DNA from: Spirochaetales bacterium
Lineage (GTDB): Bacteria > Spirochaetota > Spirochaetia > UBA9216
Direction: 5' to 3'
NCBI GenBank assembly: GCA_016342585.1
Contig: JAEINK010000027.1
Span: forward strand, 1 to 60,982
DNA: 60,982 bases
Both the position numbers and the translations under genes were made by a program. The notes below the pieces were generated by a model that was not told the origin of the DNA, ran no database searches, and saw only the letters and a list, made by a program, of their open reading frames with translations. Below, in pieces: positions 54,554-60,982 of this stretch (position 1 is its first letter; each line of letters starts with the position of its first letter).

Positions 54554-55906
54554 ATGAATGAGATGAATTATAAACGCATTAAAAAAGTATACTTCATTTG
54601 CTTTTTTCTACCGGTATTATTCACTTTTTCCTGCCGGAATTATCCTGATAGAACCCCAATACCGAAGCCTGGTAAGGAAAGTCCTGTTATCAACCGGAAA
54701 TGGATCGAATTGGGTGTCTGCCAGGGGGGGATGACTAATACTGTCGATGAATATTTATTGATGAATACCCTTGGGGCTGAATGGATTCGAAACGACTTTT
54801 CCTGGTCTAAACTGGAACCCGAACAGGGGCTCTGGGATTTCAGTTTTTATGACAGATTTATGGATAATGCTGAACAATATAATAAAAAAGTACTTATACT
54901 GCTTGTCTATGATACACCCTGGATACATACAGATGAAGAAAAGGGAAGGTATTTATCGGAAGAAAAATTACCGCTTTTTTTGAATTATGTAAAAACTATC
55001 GCTGAGCGCTATGGCGACAGGGCTGCCGGTTTTGAAATTTGGAATGAACCCAATACGCCCTTATTCTGGGAAGGATCAGATGATGAATTCTTTGAGTTGA
55101 CTCGCCGGACAGCGGCCTTGTTAAAGGAAATCCTTCCGGATAAACCGGTTGCTGTTGGAAGTATTTTCTATCATCCATTGATGTCGGGGAAACAATATTT
55201 GCGAAAAATGATTGATCACGGTGTTTTAGAGAATGCCGATGCCTTATCTCTCCACCCCTATGGTTTGTCACTCACGAAATCTGCAGAGAGAGTAGCCGAT
55301 GCGGATATGCTTCTGAAAAAATCAGGTTACGATCTGGATCTCTGGATTACCGAAATTGGGTTTACAACCAGTGGATGGTACCCCAATCAAACCAGTGTTC
55401 AGGGCCAGGCAGAAAAAGTAATTCAGGCCATCACCGAATTAAGCGCCGCCGGAGCCGATATAATCTGCTGGTTTAAATTGCTGGACGGGCAGATGCCTGT
55501 AGATATCGTTCCGGGAATATCGTCGGAAGAGTTCTTTGGCCTGGCTTATCCTGACTATAGTCTGAAACCTTCCGGGTTCTCTTTTCGTCTTATGGCAACA
55601 CATCTTCATGAAACTGAATTTGATAACAGCCCTATAGTCTTGAGAGGGCTTACCCCTCATTCACTCAAAATCTATAGATATAAAGGTGTTGAAAACGAAA
55701 TTAAACTTGTCTGTTTTTCAAACGTGAAGGAAATGAAGGTTCACGTTTCCGGCTTTTTAGGTGAAGTCTCAGTCTTAAATTTACTTACCGGAGAGACAAA
55801 TATTATCCGGGGGATGGAACCATTCAATACAGATAAAGCACCTTTATTAATCAGCGGTGTATTAAAATCAGAGGATTCAGTTATAGAGGTCCAAAAAATA
55901 GATTAG
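54554..55906 (+). CDS. Clan-A glycoside hydrolase lipoprotein
   Basis: A 450-residue protein. The signal ends in a lipobox-like FTFSC (Cys near residue 27). The mature part is a TIM-barrel glycosidase of the GH-A clan (GH39- or GH5-like). It has GAEWIRNDFSWSKLEPEQG near 73-91, the acid/base Glu in GFEIWNEPNTPLFW at ~160, and the nucleophile Glu in LWITEIGFTTSGW at ~267. It probably cleaves an exopolysaccharide or other beta-glycan outside the cytoplasm. The start could be residue 1 or 4 (both Met), and no strong ribosome site is visible. It is the first gene before the lipoprotein/rSAM pair. Confidence 0.82.
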   Translation: MNEMNYKRIKKVYFICFFLPVLFTFSCRNYPDRTPIPKPGKESPVINRKWIELGVCQGGMTNTVDEYLLMNTLGAEWIRNDFSWSKLEPEQGLWDFSFYDRFMDNAEQYNKKVLILLVYDTPWIHTDEEKGRYLSEEKLPLFLNYVKTIAERYGDRAAGFEIWNEPNTPLFWEGSDDEFFELTRRTAALLKEILPDKPVAVGSIFYHPLMSGKQYLRKMIDHGVLENADALSLHPYGLSLTKSAERVADADMLLKKSGYDLDLWITEIGFTTSGWYPNQTSVQGQAEKVIQAITELSAAGADIICWFKLLDGQMPVDIVPGISSEEFFGLAYPDYSLKPSGFSFRLMATHLHETEFDNSPIVLRGLTPHSLKIYRYKGVENEIKLVCFSNVKEMKVHVSGFLGEVSVLNLLTGETNIIRGMEPFNTDKAPLLISGVLKSEDSVIEVQKID

Positions 55907-55929
55907 AATAGAGTGATGGGGAGGGAATC

Positions 55930-56328
55930 ATGAGACGGATTATATTTTTATTTAAGGCGGCAGCCGTGGGAAGTTTTCTACTGCTATTTTCTGCCTGTAT
56001 GACCGTTATGTATGGCGTACCCTTTAAATATAAAAACGGGAGTGTGACTGTGACAAATGGAAATGGTATTCCTATTCACGGTTTATCTGTAATGGTATCA
56101 GATCCGGCAATGCTTGATGATCCCTTTACGCATGTCATGACTGACATGGATGGGCGCGCTGATTTTATTATCGAATTGGATTATCTCTCCGATTTACAAA
56201 TCGATATTGAAGATATTGATGGTCCTCAGAATTTAGGAGAATTTCAACCAGAAACGATTTTCATCGATACCGGGGTATATGAAGATAATGAATCCATCGA
56301 TATTGATATAAGCCTGGAAGAGGAGTAA
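55930..56328 (+). CDS. Small lipoprotein partner of a radical SAM enzyme
   Basis: A 132-residue lipoprotein with a lipobox (LLLLFSAC, Cys 23) and no other Cys. Just after the anchor comes YGVPFKYKNGSVTVTNGNGIPIHGLSVMV, a carboxypeptidase-regulatory-like beta domain; DMDGRADFII follows. The tail is strongly acidic and Ile-rich (LQIDIEDIDG, IDIDISLEEE). The YGVP element after the anchor and the adjacent radical SAM gene fit what TIGRFAMs calls the rSAM/lipoprotein system, as I recall it from Bacteroidetes. It is likely the substrate of, or partner to, that enzyme. It starts 24 bases after the glycosidase and ends 2 bases before the rSAM start. Confidence 0.78.
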   Translation: MRRIIFLFKAAAVGSFLLLFSACMTVMYGVPFKYKNGSVTVTNGNGIPIHGLSVMVSDPAMLDDPFTHVMTDMDGRADFIIELDYLSDLQIDIEDIDGPQNLGEFQPETIFIDTGVYEDNESIDIDISLEEE

Positions 56329-56330
56329 GA

Positions 56331-57401
56331 GTGAGTTTACTCTCCGGGATAAGGCAGAAGGCCTACAGAATCTATACCAGAGCAGAGGTTCAGGAAAGCT
56401 CTCTCCGTTATCTCTTTTTTGAGATAACAAGGCGGTGTAACCTTAACTGTATTCATTGCGGCTCTGACTGCACCAGTTCTACAAGTATGGATGAACTGAC
56501 GACCGAAAGCTGGCTGAAGATTATCGATTACCTGAAACAGACTTTTGATCCTCTCCCTCTTATTGTCCTTACCGGCGGCGAGCCGACAATCCATAGGGAT
56601 CTCTTTGTTATAACAGAAGCCCTGAAGAACCATGGGTTTACCTGGGGGATGGTCACCAACGGGATTAATATGACAGAGAGCCGATTGGCAAAACTCGTCG
56701 ATGAAGGGATGTGCAGTATTACTCTCTCCTTCGACGGTGACCGGGAGGCAACATCCTTCATCCGTAACTCTCCCAAAGCCTACGATAAGATCCTCAATAC
56801 CATGACCATGATTGGCCATTCGGGGATCGATACCCGTGATGCTGTGACATGTGTTTACCCCGGGAATCTGAATAAACTGAACTGGATTTCCGATCTGCTG
56901 TTGGAGAAGGGGATGAACAGCCATCGTTTATTCAGGATTTTTCCCAAAGGACGGGCGGTAGAGAATCGTATGCTTGAAATGAGTTTTGATGAATCCCGTC
57001 AGATGGTCAGCTGGATTGAAAAAAACAGAAAGTCCTATAAAAAGGGGGGGCTGGATCTGACCTTCAGCTGTGAAGGATATCTGCCCTTTGAACAGGATTT
57101 GAAGGTGAGGAGTGAACCTTTTTTCTGCCGGTCAGGAATCAATATTGCCTCCATCCTTTGTGACGGCACTATCACCGGTTGTAACAACAACGGGCCGGAT
57201 TTTTATCAGGGAAATATAATTCAGGATAACTTTGCCACCCTTTGGCAGGATGGTTTTAAGGAGTACCGTAACAAAGATTGGCTTAAAACCGGTTTATGTG
57301 AGAACTGTAAGGAGTGGAAATACTGTCAGGGAAGTTCTATCCATCTGAGAAGTAAGACCATGGAAGGCCCCGAATTCTGTTATATAAAACCCTTGTCCTG
57401 A
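56331..57401 (+). CDS. Radical SAM/SPASM enzyme of the rSAM/lipoprotein system
   Basis: A 356-residue enzyme. The first [4Fe-4S] cluster motif is CNLNCIHC (Cys 36, 40, 43), the GGEP motif (TGGEPTI) is near 85, and the C-terminal Cys-rich SPASM region (CRSGINIASILCDGTITGC, then CENCKEWKYCQG, from ~265) binds extra clusters. This layout is that of peptide- or protein-modifying SPASM enzymes. The start is GTG 56331 with AGGAG 5 bases upstream. It follows the lipoprotein gene at 2 bases, so the two are surely co-translated. The reaction is unknown; modification of the lipoprotein is inferred only from the pairing. Confidence 0.88.
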   Translation: MSLLSGIRQKAYRIYTRAEVQESSLRYLFFEITRRCNLNCIHCGSDCTSSTSMDELTTESWLKIIDYLKQTFDPLPLIVLTGGEPTIHRDLFVITEALKNHGFTWGMVTNGINMTESRLAKLVDEGMCSITLSFDGDREATSFIRNSPKAYDKILNTMTMIGHSGIDTRDAVTCVYPGNLNKLNWISDLLLEKGMNSHRLFRIFPKGRAVENRMLEMSFDESRQMVSWIEKNRKSYKKGGLDLTFSCEGYLPFEQDLKVRSEPFFCRSGINIASILCDGTITGCNNNGPDFYQGNIIQDNFATLWQDGFKEYRNKDWLKTGLCENCKEWKYCQGSSIHLRSKTMEGPEFCYIKPLS

Positions 57402-57414
57402 TTTTTTTCAGATT

Positions 57415-57430
57415 ATTAACATATGTTAAT
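57415..57430. promoter_or_regulatory. 16-bp perfect palindrome between rSAM and acyltransferase genes
   Basis: ATTAACATATGTTAAT is identical to its reverse complement. It lies in the only gap (75 bases) of the 54554-58634 gene run. It could be a repressor/activator site for the acyltransferase promoter. It has no GC-rich stem for termination, though a T-rich tract follows. Confidence 0.5.
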
Positions 57431-57476
57431 GGTTTCTTTTTTCTAATCAGTTAGCTTCTTTTTTAAGGAGCTTAAT

Positions 57477-58634
57477 ATGTCAACTTCATCTCATCCCATT
57501 ACACAGATTTCGATAGGAATAAAGAGGCACTACTCTCTCGACTGGATTCGCGTCTTCGTGGTTCTACTTCTCATACCATTCCACACGGCGGTAACCTTTT
57601 CACATATAGGAAAGGGGTATGTTTACACACCTGAACCTATAGATTCCTACTTCTATATATTTATCTCGGATTTCTTTAACCTCTGGATTATGCGTCTATT
57701 ATTTTTTGTTTCAGGTATTTCTGCCTATATGGCCTTAAAAAAAAGATCGATAGCAGCATTTTCCCTTGAAAGATTCAAACGACTCATTATCCCTGTCCTC
57801 TTTCTTGTTCTGACCATCGGCCCTCTGGCCGGGTATGTACTGGCCGTCAGCCATTTCGGATTTTCAGGAACCTTTATTTCCTACTATCCTCACTTCTTTC
57901 TTGATGTTAAAAGATACCTCTTCTGGGGACAGTTGTGGTATTGTGTCTATCTTTATTTACTATCCATGATAGCCTTACCGCTCTTTTCTTACCTGTTGAA
58001 AAATAATCAGGTGATGGTAAATATAAACAACGTTCTTATGCAGAAAAACAACATTCTGTTTCCCCTGTTTATCATTGCCCTTATCGAACTTCTCCTGCGT
58101 CCATCCTATCCTGGATACCAGTCCTTCATTGGAGACTGGGCCAATGTAGCGGTTTATTTTTGTTTTTATACTTTTGGTTTCATTATGGGTCAGAGTAAAG
58201 ACTTAATTGATAGAATCACCGGGAATATGAGAATGTTTCTCATCCTTGCTCTGAGCTCGGCGATACTTTATCTCATATTAAAGAGGGCCGCTTTTACTGA
58301 GGCTAACCAAATACAATTAATGATATTAAGTTTCCTCTGGGGTGCCGCCGCTTACACCTGGGTCATGACCATTATTGGATTCACCCGGAAGTATTTGAAT
58401 AAAAATAACCGGTTGCTGAAATACCTCTCCATGACTTCTTTTTCACTCTATCTTTTTCACTATCTGATACTATCACTCTTGAACTTCTTTCTTCTAAAAA
58501 CACAGCTTAATCCCTATCTTATCTGGCTTATTACATGTGTTGGAACATACCTTATATTCATCCTTCTCTTTGAACTTGTTTTAAAAAGAGTAGCTCCGCT
58601 TCGATATATCTGTGGTATAAGGAGGTCAAAATGA
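57477..58634 (+). CDS. Membrane acyltransferase (acyltransferase-3 family)
   Basis: A 385-residue integral membrane protein with ~10 hydrophobic segments, of the acyltransferase 3 (OafA/OpgC-like) family. The N-terminal signature YSLDWIRVFVVLLLIPFHTAV holds the conserved His, and WIMRLLFFVSGISAYMALKKRS and RFKRLIIPVL follow. Such proteins move acetyl or succinyl groups onto extracytoplasmic sugars. AAGGAG lies 8 bases before the ATG. It follows the rSAM gene by 75 bases. With the glycosidase lipoprotein upstream it suggests an envelope polysaccharide theme. Confidence 0.85.
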   Translation: MSTSSHPITQISIGIKRHYSLDWIRVFVVLLLIPFHTAVTFSHIGKGYVYTPEPIDSYFYIFISDFFNLWIMRLLFFVSGISAYMALKKRSIAAFSLERFKRLIIPVLFLVLTIGPLAGYVLAVSHFGFSGTFISYYPHFFLDVKRYLFWGQLWYCVYLYLLSMIALPLFSYLLKNNQVMVNINNVLMQKNNILFPLFIIALIELLLRPSYPGYQSFIGDWANVAVYFCFYTFGFIMGQSKDLIDRITGNMRMFLILALSSAILYLILKRAAFTEANQIQLMILSFLWGAAAYTWVMTIIGFTRKYLNKNNRLLKYLSMTSFSLYLFHYLILSLLNFFLLKTQLNPYLIWLITCVGTYLIFILLFELVLKRVAPLRYICGIRRSK

Positions 58635-58759
58635 AAAAAGGAAATGACCCTTTCTGGAGTATCTATTCCATCTTTTCGAATCAGGCTGAATACCACGGCT
58701 TACACCCGGGTTTGAAACCAGAATCCTATAATAATTCAGCCTTATTTCTATTTCTTTAA
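58631..58759 (+). CDS. Short ORF coupled to the acyltransferase gene, probably a remnant
   Basis: A 42-residue frame that starts in an ATGA overlap with the acyltransferase stop and has GGAGG 5 bases upstream, so it is likely translated. The peptide begins MKKGNDPFWSIYSIFSNQ and has no recognisable domain. Its second half runs into a repeat (58695 onward) that belongs to the degraded Rhs sequence. I read it as the stump of a gene cut by rearrangement. Confidence 0.45.
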   Translation: MKKGNDPFWSIYSIFSNQAEYHGLHPGLKPESYNNSALFLFL

Positions 58760-58812
58760 TCTGGTGTAAAGCCACCGTTTCAAACCACGGTATGTAACTA
58801 CGGCTTACACCC
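58695..58812. repeat. Direct repeat and inverted fragments at the Rhs junction
   Basis: ACGGCTTACACCC occurs at 58695-58707 and 58800-58812. Between them, inverted, lies a related TGGTGTAAAGCCA (from 58762) and the palindromic GGTTTGAAACC (58710-58720). The pattern suggests a rearranged junction between the operon end and the Rhs fragment. Confidence 0.5.
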
Positions 58813-58842
58813 AGTACAAATAGGACGGACAACCCAATATAG

Positions 58843-60532
58843 CCTAACTCCCAAAAAATACCCCCCAGCCTCGGAATAGACCTCGGTTACGCCTACAAAG
58901 TAAAGACAATAGTTCTGCACTACAAGGGCAACACCACCAGAGTAAATGAAGGCAATACCGAAATCTTCACCACCCTCTACAACCAGAACAACAATTGGGG
59001 TGAAGCCCTCGACTACACCATGACCAAAGAAGCAGGGAAGATAACCCTGGATTTCGACACCCCCCAGTTCGGAAGGTACGTTAAAATCCACAGCCACTTC
59101 TACGAAATGAACGAAGACGGCACAGCCGATGATACCCTTAAAAGCCTGACCCCTGAAACAGAAGACCCCTTTGAAATAACCATAGTCTCCAGCGGTAGAA
59201 ACGAGTACTACTCCTACGACGGCTCCGGCAACAGAACAAGGAAAGACTTCTTTACAGCCGACACCACCGAAAACTGGGCCTACGAATACATAGAAGGCAC
59301 CAACTTAGTTAAATTCGACGGAGAGTATGCCTACCAATATGACGCCAACGGTAACCTTACTGCCAAAGGAACCAGCTACAACACAGATAAAACCTCAGTC
59401 TACCAGCTGGGAGATTATACCAAATACACATACGACAACTTTAACAGGCTTATAAAAGTCCAGAAACTGAACTTAACTGGAACAGCCCTGGAAACAGTGG
59501 TAGAATACACCTACAACGCCATGAATATGAGAGTACAGCGAACAGCAGACAGCATAGACACCACCTACCACTTCGATCCGGAAGGCAAAGTCCTGGAAGA
59601 AGTAACAGGAACAGAAGTCACAGATTACACCTACCTCGGATCAAAACACCTGGCTAAAATAACCGACACCCAAACCCTCTACTACGGAACAGACCACCTT
59701 GGTTCAACCATCCTGTTGACAAACGCTGCAGGAGAAGATGTCTGGAGCGGTGAAATAACCCCCTTCGGAGATCAGGAATCAACCAAAGGCCTTGATGAAC
59801 ATGTGAAATATACAGGGAAGGACTGGGATGAGGAGGCTGAGTTGTTTTACTTCAACTGGAGGTGGTATGATCCTGAAATAGGACGGTTTACTACTGAGGA
59901 CTCCTGCCCGTGATGGAATAAGCTGGTATGTTTATTGTGGAAATAATCCTCTTATGTATACTGATCCTTCGGGATTGAGGCAAATTGAAGCGGCCGTAAT
60001 TGAAAAACGAAGTCATTATGATAAAGAGACCAATACTTTAAGAACAGGGACAAGAATGGATCGATATAATAATCCAAAAGTCGCACGTGAAAATACGGAG
60101 AGACAACAGGACGAGATTATAGAGCAAGTCCCTGATATAGTATCAGATATGGTAGATTTCGCAGGGACGACAGCAGGTGTAGCCAAATTAATCGAAAATG
60201 CTTCAACTGCTGCAATAGCAACGAGTGGAGCAATGACTAAAAATGCAGGCATAATAGCTAAGTCTGGACCTTGGTTTTTTGGTGCTGGAGTTATCATTAA
60301 TTTTGCTCTTGTAGCAAATGAAAAGATGACACCTGCTGAGGCAATTTTGAAAACTGCTGCAGGTCTTTCCGGATTTATAAATCCAGCTATCGGTATAGTC
60401 GCCACTTTGGCTGTTGATGAAGCCTTTAAGAATAAGTTCGACGAACAAACTCTACAAACAACTGATAATATGTCTGATTTATCTGATTATCTTGGAGGTA
60501 CATTAGATTGGTTAGAAACACAAAAAAAATGA
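58843..60532 (+). pseudogene. Rhs/YD-repeat polymorphic toxin: 5'-truncated core, one frameshift, variable C-terminal domain
   Basis: The frame is open from 58843 with no start until ATG 59020. It encodes the C-terminal end of an Rhs core: YD-repeats (YSYDGSGNRTRKD, YQYDANGNLTAKGT, YTYDNFNRLIKV) and the core end YYGTDHLGSTILLT, FNWRWYDPEIGRFTTED. At about 59899-59901 one extra base breaks the frame. The next frame continues DGISWYVYCGNNPLMYTDPSGLR, the normal end of the core, into a ~170-residue C-terminal domain to 60532. That domain is unrecognised and has Gly/Ala-rich hydrophobic stretches (GPWFFGAGVIINFALVA, LSGFINPAIGIVATLAV). The core uses C-ending codons, while the C-terminal domain is AT-rich. 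Confidence 0.8.
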
Positions 60533-60982
60533 ACATTATCTATTATTGTTATGCATGGTATTACTTAATGATTATTCATATGAATAAGCCCTTTGGAGAA
60601 ATGAAAAAGTTTTCAGATCCGAATTCTGGAGCAACTGCTTTTTTAATATCACTAATAATGTTTCCTATTCTTTTGATAATAGATTTTATTTTACCAATTA
60701 ATCTTACTCAATTCCCATATATTTTATTTGTAATTCTATGTTTTTTTATTATGGGAATAATTATAATGAAAAGACTAAAACATTGTAGTGATAACTGTTT
60801 GGAGTTTGAGGCTCTTAAAAGCTGGAGAGAAAAACAGAATAATGAATATTTATGGTTATTAGAAATACTTACTTTCATTGTAACGGTATTAATAACTATT
60901 GGGGGAGCCCCCTGTGTCAAGATAGATTTCGCCTGGAAGAAAATTATAAAAATCTTTTCTGGAGTAAGAAATCTATGGAGGA
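60529..60982 (+). CDS. Putative membrane immunity protein for the Rhs C-terminal toxin, partial
   Basis: The frame starts in an ATGA overlap with the toxin-domain stop and is open to the window end. It encodes a protein with three strongly hydrophobic segments (FLISLIMFPILLIIDFILPI, YILFVILCFFIMGIIIM, LLEILTFIVTVLITIGG). A small multi-pass protein directly after an Rhs C-terminal domain is what immunity proteins look like when the toxin acts on the membrane; this is inference. After about 60900 the composition changes, and the last ~80 residue-coding bases may belong to an insertion sequence, so the true end could be disrupted. Confidence 0.55.
   Translation, partial: MNIIYYCYAWYYLMIIHMNKPFGEMKKFSDPNSGATAFLISLIMFPILLIIDFILPINLTQFPYILFVILCFFIMGIIIMKRLKHCSDNCLEFEALKSWREKQNNEYLWLLEILTFIVTVLITIGGAPCVKIDFAWKKIIKIFSGVRNLWR
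60900..60982 (+). mobile_element. Possible start of an insertion sequence at the right edge
   Basis: A GGGGG-AG-CCCCC palindrome is followed by TGTGTCAAG and AT-rich sequence ending in GGAGGA at the last bases, as if a ribosome site for a transposase lay just outside. No transposase residues are visible. Confidence 0.25.

Noticed and set aside
1..60982. CRISPR array
   Set aside because: No regularly spaced identical repeats of 23-40 bases occur anywhere in the window; the only short tandem motifs are the GACAGGT copies at the left edge.

Overview
The window looks like chromosome of a free-living spirochaete, by inference from gene content rather than any marker gene. It has a flagellar rod cluster (flgF-flgG-flgJ) behind a sigma-28-type promoter, many lipoproteins with short lipoboxes, a PPDK-type pyruvate metabolism gene, and sigma-70-family factors preceded by sigma-54 promoters, as in the Borrelia RpoN-RpoS cascade. 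The GC content is moderate and the genes are densely packed. Both ends look like mobile or accessory DNA and the middle is mostly housekeeping.

Layout. 1-1100: the broken edge of an integrative element (truncated tyrosine integrase) abutting tRNA-Thr. 1240-3280: a large lipoprotein and a SixA-type phosphatase. 3357-5490: the flagellar rod operon. 5509-9162: a sigma-70-family factor, a divergent polysaccharide deacetylase, tsaD and apt. 9180-14083: tRNA-Gln, tRNA-Glu and carAB under a tandem pair of ARG-box-like operators. 14231-22490: a ParB-like protein, a PEGA lipoprotein, an ABC-2 exporter operon with its own ArsR-type regulator and palindromic operator, and a large FG-GAP lipoprotein. 22533-28065: an ilvB-ilvN-leuA-cimA operon (minus strand) for branched-chain amino acids, preceded by what reads as a complete ribosome-mediated attenuator: an Ile/Leu-rich leader peptide, a terminator and a mutually exclusive antiterminator. 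28884-30301: a frameshifted IS1182-like transposase. 30404-43226: a JAMM-DinG fusion helicase, groES, a TPR/SEC-C protein, a second sigma-70-family factor, ppdK, a DUF1846 protein, a TPR lipoprotein, a transglutaminase-like protein and dCMP deaminase. 43364-51654: an RND efflux pair, a TPR protein, a Bcp peroxiredoxin, a PlsC-like acyltransferase and a GltS-like symporter. 51695-58759: a c-di-GMP phosphodiesterase-type sensor, a clan-A glycosidase lipoprotein, a radical SAM/lipoprotein pair and a membrane acyltransferase. 58843-60982: a decayed Rhs polymorphic-toxin locus with a putative membrane immunity protein.

How it works together. Three regulatory stories stand out. (1) Both sigma-70-family genes (5592 and 34262) have GG-N10-GC sigma-54 promoters and share a 19-bp upstream element whose distance to the promoter differs by exactly 10 bp. 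This suggests one activator driving two sigma factors. (2) The ilv-leu-cim operon appears to sense charged Ile/Leu tRNA through a 35-residue leader peptide that may be translated from a leaderless mRNA. (3) carAB carries two 18-bp ARG-box-like operators with the canonical 3-bp spacing. The best candidate for an undescribed biochemical system is the radical SAM/SPASM enzyme with its tiny lipoprotein partner (55930-57401), set between a glycosidase lipoprotein and a membrane acyltransferase.
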